Shown here one piece after another: positions 47,847 through 59,074 of a stretch of DNA of 64,000 bases; positions within the stretch are counted from its first letter, which is position 1, and the number at the start of each line of letters is the position of its first letter. A program made the translations under genes and the position numbers. Origin of the DNA: Welwitschia mirabilis (lineage: Eukaryota; Gnetophyta; Gnetopsida; Welwitschiales); the NCBI GenBank assembly GCA_051453625.1, contig JBOZIK010000001.1:182585471-182649470 (forward strand), read 5' to 3'. A model generated the notes under the pieces. That model had not been told where the DNA came from and searched no databases. It saw only the letters and a program-made list of their open reading frames with translations.

Positions 47847-48289
47847 ATGCTACAAGGAGTTGGAGGATTTTTACTATCCAGATAAGTGCCTTAAATTTAA
47901 GTTCTAATTATTTATTTAAAATAGTGTTGTATTTTTCTTCTAGTTTAGTAGGTTTATTTTGGTAATTTTTGTTTTTTGTAGCTTAAAAAAATCACTTTCA
48001 TTCCTTTAGTCATCTCCATAATTCTAAAAATGACAGTAATAGATTTTTTAATTTTTTTTCTTTTTTTTATTTTTTAGGCTTTATTTCTTTCCATAGTAGT
48101 AATAAAATATTGTTATCTTCTATGTTGTCCCTGTGACAATCTAGATGATAGTCTATTTTTTTAGTTATGATAAGTTTTCTCTAATTTTAGTTTTCTATTT
48201 TTATGATCATCGTCCCTATTATTATCCCCACAACTAGGTGGATAACTACTAGTTGTTTTTTATTTTGATTTTTATTCTCTATCAGAAGT
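47847..48289 (+). other. Leader of D, left copy, with three motif repeats
   Basis: Motif copies lie at about 48005-48040, 48117-48153 and 48212-48249, with T-rich spacers between. It ends with TTATTCTCTATCAG, resembling a 3' splice site, before the gag region. Confidence 0.5.
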
Positions 48290-49107
48290 ATGTAGGGATA
48301 TAAAGAATTCTAGTAAAAAGAATAAATATCACAGAATGTGGAAATCAATTGATAAACATATTAGAGAAGGATTATTCAACTTCAAAAAAAATTTATGTAT
48401 GCACACTTTAGGTACTTCTAAGAATTAAAAAAGAGGACTTTTTTTTTGCTTTTATTATTTTAGAGTTAAATTTTGCACAACAAAATTGGAAAGTAATAGC
48501 ATAGAAGTAGATCATATCATTTCTTTTTCATCTATGTTAAAATCATTACAAAAACAAAAACAAGTTTCTTTATCTAGTACGCTAATTATGATAGGAACTT
48601 TCACTTCAAATTCAAATTCTACACTTAGAGACTTAATTGATAATAGAAAACATGAAATCTAAAATCTTTTTAATTTATCTACTAAAGATGATATAGAATT
48701 AAGAAACTTGAGCATCTACCCAACATTTTTAGGGGAATCTAAAGAGGACCCTTTTCAACATCTAGCTAGCATTAAATAACTTGTACTTACCTCAAGAAAT
48801 GGGAAGAAATACATTAGTAATTATACATACATAATTATCTTTATCATTACACTTAGAAAAAAGGTAAAACTTTAGCTTAAAACCATTTCACACAAGAGCC
48901 TTAAATTATGAAGTTATGTGTAAGAGTTTTCTATTAAAAGATTTTTAAGTGAAAGTACCATTAAAAAAAGAAGGAATGAAGTTGTCAACTTCTAATAACA
49001 ACCTTATGACGATTATGTCATAACTTATGATTATTTCATCATATCTATCCATTCCAACCCTGTTGATAAATTTCATAAAGAGGAATTAAAGATTATTTTT
49101 AGAGTGG
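48290..49107 (+). pseudogene. Gag relic of D, left copy
   Basis: Blocks STLRDLIDNRKHEI, NLSTKDDIELRNLSIYPTFL, ESKEDPFQHLASIK and NGKKYISNYTYIIIFI, then RFLSESTIKKRRNEVVNF, DYFIISIHSNPVDKFHKEEL, ending at the gap. It parallels 50340-50880 block by block with different stops. Confidence 0.7.
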
Positions 49108-49207
49108 NNNNNNNNNNNNNNNNNNNNNNNNNNNNNNNNNNNNNNNNNNNNNNNNNNNNNNNNNNNNNNNNNNNNNNNNNNNNNNNNNNNNNNNNNNNNN
49201 NNNNNNN

Positions 49208-49599
49208 TTCATAATTACATTATTCATATTCTGTTATCTTATAGTTTATATTGGTTAGAAACAAGTGATAAACTCTTCCTAATTAATCTAAGTTGTAAAT
49301 ACTAATTCTTGTGACTAGAGGATTGAAATCCAAATAGATTCACTACACTTGCATATTATCCATTGAATTTCATCATTATTCATCTTGAATTTGCATTTTC
49401 ATTGTTGTTTACTTTCATTTATTAAAATAGAAAAGACTAAAAATACTTCATGAAATCAATACTTTAAATTCTAGCATAGTACCTTCACCAGATTACTACA
49501 TTTGGGTTGGCTCCCGTCTATACTAGTGTGTGTTTCCTATAAGTATTGTGATTTATAGGTTTTGTTTAAGGACTTAAAGATTGCTAAATTCACACAACA
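49208..49599 (+). repeat. 3' part of a 5' LTR of D, right copy
   Basis: Starts after the gap within the LTR (CATTATTCATATTCTG) and ends CACACAACA before the primer site. It parallels 47430-47822. Confidence 0.7.
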
Positions 49600-49605
49600 A
49601 CATTT

Positions 49606-49623
49606 TGACACCATTGTCAGGGA
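49606..49623 (+). other. Primer-binding site of D, right copy
   Basis: TGACACCATTGTCAGGGA matches the tRNA-Asp-type site TGGCGCCGTTGCCGGGGA at 13 of 18 positions; all differences are transitions. Confidence 0.8.
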
Positions 49624-50067
49624 AGGCTACATTTAGCTAGAGGATTATCACTATCTAGATAAGTGCCTTGACTTTTAGTATAGGTTATTTATTAGAAATA
49701 GTATTCTATTTTTATTGTAGTTTAGTAGGTTTATTTTAATAGTTTTTTTTTATAGTTTTAAAATTCATTATCATCTTCCTATTGTATTCATGATATTGAA
49801 AATAATAGTTTAGGTTTTTCAAATTTATTTTCTTTTTCATAATTTTTCTTTCTGTTAGTAGTAGTAATAAAAAATTATGGTCTTCTTGCCTCTCATCTCC
49901 ATAATAATCTAGATGATAGTCTATTTATTTAGTTACAATAACTTTTCTCTAATTTTAGTTTTCCACTATTGTGATCATTATCCCTCCTATCATCTCCATA
50001 ACTATGTGAATGACTATTAGCTATTTTTTATTTCAATTTTTTTTTGCTATCTAAAGTATACAAGAAC
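49624..50067 (+). other. Leader of D, right copy, with three motif repeats
   Basis: Motif copies at about 49776-49809, 49885-49922 and 49977-50018, spaced near 100 bp. It ends TTTTTTTGCTATCTAAAG before the gag start. Confidence 0.5.
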
Positions 50068-51910
50068 ATGGTGAATTTTGGTGAAAGATGAAATATTAAA
50101 GAGAGTGGAGCTTGATTGAAAAAATATCAGAGAAGGGTTATTTGACTTTGAGCAAAATCCAAGTACACATATTCCAGGTACACAAATTTTGAGAATTGAA
50201 AAAGAGGATTTTTTTTGTTTTTATTATTTTAGAGTTAAATTTTGTAAAAGAAAATTTTGAAAATAATAGCATAGAAGTAGATCATATCATTTCTTTATCT
50301 ATGTAAAAATTCTTATAAAAATAAAAATAAATTGCTTTATCAAATATGTCAATCATGATAGGAACTTTAAATTCAAATGTAAATGTTACACTTAGAGATT
50401 TAATTTCTAATAGAAAATATGAAATCCAAAATACTTTTGATTTATCTACTAGTAATGATGTAGAATTAAGGAGCTTGAGTGCCTATCCAACATTTTTAGG
50501 GGAACCTGAGGATGACCCTTTTCAACATCTAGCTAATATTAAACAACTTGTACTTACCTCAGAAAATGGAAAGAAACACATTAGTGATCATACTTACATG
50601 ATTATTTTTTTAGTCATACTTAGAGAAAAGGAAAAACTTTAGCTTAAAACCATTTTTACAAGAGTCGTAAATCTTAGAGTCAAGTGCAAGAAGTTTTTAT
50701 TAAAAGATTTTTAAGTGAAAGTACCATGATAAAAAGAATAAAAAAAGTTACCAACTTTCAATAACAACCTCATGAATATTATGCCATAACTTATGAGCAT
50801 TTCATCATAGCTATTGATTCCAACCCTGTTGATGAATTACGTAAAGAAAAATTGATAGATTATTTCTATAGTGGATTAACTAGTCAAACTAAATAGCTTA
50901 CAAACTTTTTTGGTGATAGAAACTTGATGAACTTAGTCTTGGAGTATGCATGGAATGTATTAGAAAATCTAATATAGATAAGTCAAAGTTGGCCAAATTC
51001 CACTTCTAAGAAAAATCAAATTGTAGGACAAATCATAAAAGACTTAAAGGAAGTCAAACATAAAAATAAGAAGAAAAAGATTATTCGACCAACATAATTA
51101 AGGATTTCACTAGCACTTTGGATAAGTATACTCAATTAATAGTTGATGCAAAGATAGTAAAAGATAACAATGAAACTTCAATAAGTAATATTTATAAAGA
51201 CAACTTTCATTAAACTAAAGAGTCTTCTTTTTTGCTAACTTGTAAAGAGAGGATGTTTGAGGAAGTATGTGAATTCAATCAAAGAACATCTAACTTTAAA
51301 AGCCAATCATAATTTCAATAAAGATTAGTTAGATAATCGCAATGAAAACATTTTGAGAATAGATTTAAGAATTTAATCTTTAACCAAATAATCTTCAACC
51401 AAATTAAAATTATCCACTAAGAGATTACATAAAAAAAATGAAAGAAATGCAATAAAGGACTAACAATAATATTAGAAACTTAGTGAATGTTATTTAACAA
51501 ATAATGGTTACCAATCAAAGATCACAAGGGTCTATTGCATCTTAACCTTTACCCAACCCAAATGAAGTTAAGAGAGATTTGAAAGTAGTAACAAGAAGTG
51601 AAAATGATACAAAACCTCCTACCCATGAGGTTTCAACTTCCATAAATAATGAAAAAGGTAATGAAGAATATGATGTAGAAATTTTAGATATATATAAATT
51701 CCCTTCAACATTAAATGCTAAGCTCATTACTAAAAATTTTTCGCAAGAAAATAAAGGGAAGAAATCATCTACTCCTTGGATTAATAGATTAAACATGAAT
51801 CCTACCTATGATGAGCACTTAAAGTCCTTGATAAAAGAGGTAAACATAAACTTATCTTTTGGGAAACTCTTGCAAATATTCTAAGTTGTGAAAAGACTTA
51901 CCAAGAATAA
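50068..51910 (+). pseudogene. Athila-type gag pseudogene of D
   Basis: The start at 50068 (MVNFGER) is chosen by comparison with A and B. An open run at 50346-50642 carries LRDLISNRKYEIQNTFDL, DVELRSLSAYPTFLGEPEDD and PFQHLANIKQLVL. Next come RFLSESTMIKRIKKVTNF, LIDYFYSGLTSQTK (about 50848-50890), GDRNLMNLVLEYAW, LENLI, then SQSWPNST. Near the end MVTNQRSQGS, KVVTRSENDTKPPTHEVSTS and a Ser/Lys/Glu-rich linker lead to STPWINRLNMNPTYDEHLKS and LIKEVNINLSFGKLL (51770-51880). This is a typical Athila gag order without a zinc knuckle. Stops and frameshifts are numerous. Confidence 0.75.
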
Positions 51911-51959
51911 AACAAAAATTCACCTTTCCTAGTAAGGTATTTCTTGCTTAATATATTTT

Positions 51960-52330
51960 TACCTTAGAAGGAAATAAAATAATTTGAAAATCTTTGATTG
52001 ACATAGGAGCTAGTGTAAACATCATGCCTTTTAACATATGTAAAAGACTTGATTTGAAAAATAGAGTGGAACCTACATGAATCATCTTGGAATTGGCTAA
52101 TAATTTAATTAAGAAATACTTAAGAATTATCAAAGACTTAGTTATCCAAATAGAAGAAACTTTCTACCCCATAGATGTAGTCATCATTGAGGTAGAACAT
52201 GATGAAGGTTATCCATACTGTTAGGAAGAGCCTTTTGTGTAACTATCCAATATGTCATTGATACATGAAATAGAATAATAAAATGTCTTATAAGCAATAA
52301 GAAGTTCATAATTCAAGTTTTTGATATTTC
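51960..52330 (+). pseudogene. Retropepsin-like protease relic of D, catalytic motif kept
   Basis: Reads KSLIDIGASVNIMPFNICKR, LDLKNRVEPT, then IILELANNLIKKYLRIIKDL, VIQIEETFYPIDVVIIEVEH and DEGYP. The active-site block DIGAS is intact, unlike in B (NIRVS) and C (YLEAS). Stops occur after EPT, within the following Cys-Glu stretch and later. It follows gag by a short linker and precedes a decayed region of about 550 bp before the RT. Confidence 0.75.
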
Positions 52331-52854
52331 CAAAATAGAAACAAGAGATGAGTATAATTTAGAAGAATATCTCAAACCAACCTTATTTTTACAGCATTAC
52401 CCAATTGATGGGAGATTGATAATGCTATATGAACCAACTTTATATGATGAATTGATTGAAATACACTATCTTGAGCATGAGTATGAGTAATTTTTCAACT
52501 GGGAGGAAATCCAATATATTTTCTTGATGAAAAACATTTTTGAAGGGTGTTATTTCCTTATGTTAACCCCATGATATCTAGAGATGATAGTCATTGATTG
52601 TAATTCAGTAATCAAACTTAAAATTCCAACTAATCAAACTTAAAATTCCAACTTAGAACTAAAAGAGTTTTCCAAAGGTTTAAAATACATTTTTCTATCT
52701 AATAATCCAAAGAAATCTTTGATAATAATTGACCTTATTACTTCTTAATAAGAATCCAACTTTATCTCACTTTTGACTTCTAAATAAGATGCTTTTTCTT
52801 GAACCCATAAAGACTTAGTTAACATCCCTCTTTTCATAGTCTAATACAAAATCT
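52331..52854 (+). pseudogene. Decayed protease-RT linker of D
   Basis: Matches the linker in B (for example LFLQHYPIDG versus LLLQHYPFEE; both precede a TLYDE/ILYDD phrase). A short tandem duplication, TAATCAAACTTAAAATTCCA, occurs at about 52610-52650. No enzyme motif. Confidence 0.45.
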
Positions 52855-53220
52855 ACCTCAATGATAATGATAAACCTATAGGTAACCCTAATGAAGGCTT
52901 AACCCAGCCTTAAGAAAGTAGTTAAAGATGAAATTATTAAACTTATGTATGCTAGGATCATCTATACTATATCTAATAGTGAGTGGGTTAGCCCTTTAAT
53001 AGTAGTTCCAAAAAAGGATGGAAAATGGAGAATGTGTATTAATTTTAGAAAACTTAATAAGCTCACTAAAGAGAATTATTATCCTTTATCATTTCTTGAT
53101 CAAGTGCTTAACCAAATCCAAGGACATGCTTACTATTGTTTTCTTAATGGGTATAGTGGCTATAATTAAGTTTGCTTAGTAAGTGAAGACAAAGCAAAAA
53201 CAACTTCTACCTTACTCTCT
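52855..53220 (+). pseudogene. Reverse transcriptase relic of D, N-terminal part
   Basis: Reads VKDEIIKLMYARIIYTISNS, EWVSPLIVVPKKDGKWRMCI, NFRKLNKLTKENYYPLSFLD, QVLNQIQGHAYYCFLNGYSG and YN, a stop, then VCLVSEDKAKTTSTL, ending in a 448-N gap. The first catalytic Asp of FLDGYSG is Asn (GAT to AAT). Between KKDG and CINFRKLN only KWRM is present, as in B. The missing part with the YxDD box would lie in the gap. Confidence 0.8.
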
Positions 53221-53668
53221 NNNNNNNNNNNNNNNNNNNNNNNNNNNNNNNNNNNNNNNNNNNNNNNNNNNNNNNNNNNNNNNNNNNNNNNNNNNNNNNN
53301 NNNNNNNNNNNNNNNNNNNNNNNNNNNNNNNNNNNNNNNNNNNNNNNNNNNNNNNNNNNNNNNNNNNNNNNNNNNNNNNNNNNNNNNNNNNNNNNNNNNN
53401 NNNNNNNNNNNNNNNNNNNNNNNNNNNNNNNNNNNNNNNNNNNNNNNNNNNNNNNNNNNNNNNNNNNNNNNNNNNNNNNNNNNNNNNNNNNNNNNNNNNN
53501 NNNNNNNNNNNNNNNNNNNNNNNNNNNNNNNNNNNNNNNNNNNNNNNNNNNNNNNNNNNNNNNNNNNNNNNNNNNNNNNNNNNNNNNNNNNNNNNNNNNN
53601 NNNNNNNNNNNNNNNNNNNNNNNNNNNNNNNNNNNNNNNNNNNNNNNNNNNNNNNNNNNNNNNNNNNN

Positions 53669-54880
53669 GATTGGAAAAATTCAAGTCAACCTGATTTTGA
53701 CACACTTAAGGATAAAATTTCTTTTGAACCTATTATCATCATTCATAATTAGACTGAATATTTTAAACTCATGTGTGATGTAAGTAACATTATTGTGGGT
53801 GGGGTTCTTGGCCAAAAATGTAAGAATTGTTTTAAAGTCATATCCTATCTTAGTAAAGCTTTGTCTAAAATCCAATCCAACTATGATACTATTAAAATAG
53901 AAATGTTTTCCATTATCTTTTGCTTTTNNNNNNNNNNNNNNNNNNNNNNNNNNNNNNNNNNNNNNNNNNNNNNNNNNNNNNNNNNNNNNNNNNNNNNNNN
54001 NNNNNNNNNNNNNNNNNNNNNNNNNNNNNNNNNNNNNNNNNNNNNNNNNNNNNNNNNNNNNNNNNNNNNNNNNNNNNNNNNNNNNNNNNNNNNNNNNNNN
54101 NNNNNNNNNNNNNNNNNNNNNNNNNNNNNNNNNNNNNNNNNNNNNNNNNNNNNNNNNNNNNNNNNNNNNNNNNNNNNNNNNNNNNNNNNNNNNNNNNNNN
54201 NNNNNNNNNNNNNNNNNNNNNNNNNNNNNNNNNNNNNNNNNNNNNNNNNNNNNNNNNNNNNNNNNNNNNNNNNNNNNNNNNNNNNNNNNNNNNNNNNNNN
54301 NNNNNNNNNNNNNNNNNNNNNNNNNNNNNNNNNNNNNNNNNNNNNNNNNNNNNNNNNNNNNNNNNNNNNNNNNNNNTTTCCATTATCTTTTGCCTTTTTT
54401 TTCTTAGACACTATCTTTTTGACTTCCATACTAATTTTTACATAGATTATGCACCACATACTATCTTATGACTAAAAAAGATTCCAGTTCCAAACTTATT
54501 AGATGGATCCTTTTTATGTAATAATTCAATATTATAATCATTGGTAAGGCTGAAAAACATAATAGCATTGCAAATCACTTATCTTGATTCTATTCTCTCA
54601 TGATGAACTCCTTACAAATGAATCATTTTTGGATGAATAACTATTTGCTATTGAATAACTTTATGACATCTCTTCTACTCATCTCACTTTTTTGTATGCT
54701 GATATTGTAAATTACCTTATCATCATGAAAATACCTAAACATTAAAATCATAACCAATGAAAGTCTTTTTTATGTAGGATTAATAATTATCAATGGAATG
54801 AACCCCATCTTTACTAAAGATGCAAATACCAAATCATGCATAAATGTATAACTAAATGGGAAAGCCTAGATATCCTTAAC
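53669..54880 (+). pseudogene. RNase H relic of D and integrase linker
   Basis: Reads PDFDTLKDKISFEPIIIIHN, then KLMCDVSNIIVGGVLGQKCK, VISYLSKALSKIQSNYDTIK and IEMFSIIFCF. Asp of MCDVS and Glu of KIEM, both active-site residues, are kept. After a 449-N gap (53928-54376, flanked by a 20-bp repeat) it continues SKLIRWILFM, FNIIIIGKAEKHNSIANHLS, LLTNESFLDE, YADIVNYLIIMKIPKH and the FLCRINNYQWNEPHLY block. The piece between EKH and NYL that is deleted in B is present here. Confidence 0.75.
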
Positions 54881-56076
54881 CTTTACCATAATGAGGTATG
54901 TGGGGCATACTTTAGTGGCTAAAAAGCTGCAATAAAAATTTTTCATTTTAGCTTTTATTGACTATTCTTTTTAAAGACTCTATTGACTTTTCTAGAAGAT
55001 GCAGTACTTGTCAACGTTATGGGAGCCTAATTCATTCTCAAGATATGTCCCTTAAACTTGTGCTTGNNNNNNNNNNNNNNNNNNNNNNNNNNNNNNNNNN
55101 NNNNNNNNNNNNNNNNNNNNNNNNNNNNNNNNNNNNNNNNNNNNNNNNNNNNNNNNNNNNNNNNNNTCTCAAGATATGTCCCTTAAAATCATGCTTAAAT
55201 CCAAATCTTTTAATTTTATCATATTATAGACCCCATTAAACCACCTTTTCATGATAAAAATTACATTCTAGTGGTTATTTATTATGTTACTAAGTGAGTT
55301 AAAGTTGTTTCTACTACCAAGAATGATGCCTAAAATATTTTCAATTTTGTCCAAACTCATATCTTTCAATGTTTTGGTTTTTTTAGAATTGTCATTGGTG
55401 ATCAAAAAACCCATTTTATTAACCATATTTTTTGGAAACTTCTTTTATTCATGGGAATTAAACATAGAATTACATGTGCTTATCATCCACAAACTAATGA
55501 CCAAGCCAAAAATGGAAATAAAGAAATTAAAAAGATGATTCAAAATTATTTTGTATTAATAAGAAAACTTGTTTCTTTGAAATTAATGATGTTCTTTAGG
55601 CTTACTATACTACTTGATGAAACTTTCTAGGTTTTTCACTATATGAACTTATGTATAGGGTTTTTGTCTTACCAGTTGATGTTTGTTATAATTCCTATTG
55701 ATCCACCCATCAACTTAATCTTATACACTTGAATAAAAATTTGAAGACTTGATTAGTCTAACTTGACTATTTAGATGAAATTGTGCCTATGCTATACATT
55801 ATTAACTCATTCATAAAGCCCATGTAAAGTTCAAACATGATAAAAATATCCTTCATAAGTAATTTGAACTTGGTTAACTCATCTTTTTATATAATACCTA
55901 AGTACATCTTTTATACAACAAATTAACTTCTAAATGATTATATCCTTATCTTATAAACACAGTGCATTTCAATGGCTTAGTTGAAATCTCTAGTCTAAAC
56001 ACTAAGAAAATTCAAAAAGTTAATAGATAAAGGTTAAAAATTTATGAGACATATACTAATGAAACCTTAAATATAA
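54881..56076 (+). pseudogene. Integrase relic of D
   Basis: Zinc-finger part: LYHNEVCGAYFSG and SRRCSTCQRYGSLIHSQDMS (about 54885-55050). After a 100-N gap the core reads DPIKPPFHDKNYILVV, IVIGDQKTHFINHIFWKLLL and KHRITCAYHPQTNDQAKNGN plus KEIKK (about 55230-55540), giving the D, D and E positions with expected spacing. The tail has VYTL-like and KIQKVN sequences to about 56030. An open run at 55284-55538 lies in another frame and is a shadow. Stops and one frame change make it inactive. Confidence 0.75.
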
Positions 56077-57107
56077 NNNNNNNNNNNNNNNNNNNNNNNN
56101 NNNNNNNNNNNNNNNNNNNNNNNNNNNNNNNNNNNNNNNNNNNNNNNNNNNNNNNNNNNNNNNNNNNNNNNNNNNNGGTTAAAAATTTATGAGACATATA
56201 CTAATGAAACCTTAAATATAATAAAAGTAATTATCTTAGAATCCCCTCTTAATGAGAAGCACTTTAGTCTTACCATTATCTCAATTTCTTCTTAACTAAT
56301 TCCTTGGGTAGACATCATGCTATCACTTAAATATCTTTGACTTGACTTATGTATTACTTTATAAAGCTATCATGATTAGTAATTTTTTACTTTAGTATTT
56401 TAAAATGATAAGATTGAATTCACTTAATTTTAAGACATTTGTATATCTATGAACTCCATTTAGAAGCAAGATGCCTTGGTTCTTTTGTTCTCTTTCAATG
56501 ATATGAGTATTTAGTTATTTTTGCATGNNNNNNNNNNNNNNNNNNNNNNNNNNNNNNNNNNNNNNNNNNNNNNNNNNNNNNNNNNNNNNNNNNNNNNNNN
56601 NNNNNNNNNNNNNNNNNNNNNNNNNNNTTAATGAGAAGCACTTTCATCTTACCATTATCTAAATTTCTTCTTAACTAATTCCTTGGGTAGACATCATGCT
56701 ATCACTTAAAGATCTTTGACTTAACTTATGTATTATTTTATAAAGCTATCATGATTAGTAATTTTTTACTTTAATATTTTAAAATGATAAGATTGAATTC
56801 ACCTAATTTTAAGATGTTTGTATATCTATGAACTCCATTTAGAAGCAATATGCCTTGGTTCTTTTATTCTCTTTCAATGATATGAGTATTTAGTTATTTT
56901 TGCATGCTCTTACTTATTTCTCATCTCATTACTTCACTTTTATCCTTANNNNNNNNNNNNNNNNNNNNNNNNNNNNNNNNNNNNNNNNNNNNNNNNNNNN
57001 NNNNNNNNNNNNNNNNNNNNNNNNNNNNNNNNNNNNNNNNNNNNNNNNTTAGTTGCTTTTACATGTTCTTACTTATTTCTCATCTCATTACTTCACTTTT
57101 ATCCTTA
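56033..57107. repeat. Three gap-flanking duplications in the 3' region of D
   Basis: 56033-56076 recurs as 56177-56220. 56251-56527 recurs as 56628-56907. 56888-56948 recurs as 57049-57107. Each pair encloses a 100-N gap (56077, 56528 and 56949). The stretch should be read as about 500 bp of real sequence. Confidence 0.8.
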
Positions 57108-59040
57108 TGAGTACTTAGTCATGTGAATACTTTTCACTTCAAAAAAAGGAGAAGAAAAAAAATAAAACAAATAAATAAAGATCATGTCCTTTTGTATTTG
57201 AGGTAAATACCATGGTCACCATGATGTCTTACTACAAGCACACGGGGGTAGATTTTTGTAAGAGAGCCCTTTGGTAGTATGATATAATAGCTATGGGAAC
57301 TCCACTAGGGGGTCAATTAGTCATACTTTATATGTCCGTATTCCTCTGATAGTGGTTGCACTCCCTTATCATGGTAAAATAATTTTTATTTAGAGACTAT
57401 GAGATTAGTGATGTCCCTGATGTCATCAGAGGTATTGCCTATTTTTTAGACTTATTTTGCATATAGTAATTTAACATGATCATTCTCCTTTTTTGGATTC
57501 TAGTGTTGTTATGATATTTGAGCTAGTGATTTCATGTTTAAATAGCTTTTCATCTTATTATTCATTGTTTGAAAACATTAGACATACTTGACATCATCAC
57601 AATCATTACCTATTTGAATGATATTTTATGAGTTTTCACTTGCTGTATTACATTTTTCATCAACTAATTTTATGATTTTTACTAAGGGAATTTGCTAGGT
57701 TAGAATTTAGAATAGGTAAAATAATATTTTTTATATTCCTCATTATCCATTTTTAATTTTATTTTTTAAGCTATTTTTTCGGTTCTTCAAAGTTATTTTT
57801 ATACTTTTTCAACATACTTTTTTGGATCTGATCATCTAGTAATTTCTTATTAATATTACTCATAGTATTTTTAAGATTATTTTTATTTTTGATAGGTGAT
57901 GTTGATATTTCTCTTTTAATTTTTAGTTTTCTACTTTTTCATGCTTACTAAGTCCAGATACATTTGAGGAATTTTTCTAAGCATAGCTTCTTTCTACTTA
58001 GTGCATTATTATGGGTTTATTATTTCTCTTTGAGTCCTTTTTACATAAGTATCTTTTCATCACAATCATTGTTTTTTAGGATGATTCTTTAATTTTTATC
58101 ATTTCCCTAAGTTTCTAATGCATGGTTATTGTTTCCCTTGCTTTTAGAATTTTTCTAGATTTTTCTATCTTTCTAAAATATCATTTAATAAGTGTCATTC
58201 CACATCTATCACTTCGATGACAGACAAGATGATAATAATCTTTTTAGCTCTATTGCAATCTAGGACATTCTAATTTATCTGTGGAGGAACAAGACATCTT
58301 TTTAAACTACTCTTGAGTTATTGAATAAAACTTTTAATTTTAAAGGATCATTTTTTAGCTTTCACGATACATACTTATGATGAGATTATTTGGATATGAT
58401 TTTATATTACTTGATTAATCTTTGATGGATACTTTCTAATAAGATCATAGTCGCATAATTATAGAGTTTTTCTATAGCTATGGTTCAGAACATCTAAAAC
58501 ATTATGAACAAGAGAAATAATGTTGTGATTATTATTTGTACTTCATCCCTTGTAAAGTATATTTAAAACCCACTAATATACTTGTATACATTATTTTTGA
58601 GTTATCACTACTTAGTTTATACACATTAGTTTCAGTATTATTATCTTGGACTATGCATACACATCATGATTTTATAAAGCTATCATTATTACACCTTTTA
58701 ATGATTTTCTTGTGTATGACATTCATTTGTTATATTGTAATATATTAAACATTCTAATTAGAGGGCTAATAAAGATGTCAGAATTTATATTTCTTTGATA
58801 ATAATGTAATAAGAATCTAACTTTTAATCTGATTTTAGAAGTTTTATTGTCCCAATTATTATCCACACAACAATAAATAAGACATATCTATTATACATCG
58901 TAATCAAGTATTATGTCAATTAATTGGGTTTTGATGTTTATTCTTACATGGTAAAAATTCTTGAAATCAATTTATAATTCTTCTAGTTGCTGGTTATATA
59001 GTCAAATTTTCTTGTAAGATGGTTAATCACTTAGTTTATT
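57108..59040 (+). other. 3' untranslated region of D
   Basis: Related to 45118-46651 and more distantly to the 3' region of B. It contains a motif copy with TCATTCC and AAGATGATAA at 58193-58240. Short open stretches such as 58536-58748 have no recognisable product; no env-like gene is seen. Confidence 0.5.
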
Positions 59041-59074
59041 AGGAACTGATAAGGCTAAGTAGTAGGCAATGCTG
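59041..59074 (+). other. Polypurine tract region of D
   Basis: AGGAACTGATAAGGCTAAGT then AGTAGGCAATGCTG stands before the LTR start TGATGCTAATTTG, equivalent to the tract of B at 24570. Confidence 0.5.

Larger units (their letters stand above)
47430..50880. repeat. 1.67-kb LTR-leader-gag block duplicated around a 100-N gap
   Basis: 47430-49107 and 49208-50880 correspond in order (LTR end, primer site, leader, gag N-terminus), but divergence is visibly higher than at the other gap-flanking duplications. This may be two real copies of the element or two diverged haplotypes rather than a plain overlap. Confidence 0.65.

Noticed and set aside
55284-55538. 84-codon plus-strand frame in the integrase of D
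   Set aside because: It is in a different frame from the readable integrase motifs, so it is a shadow.
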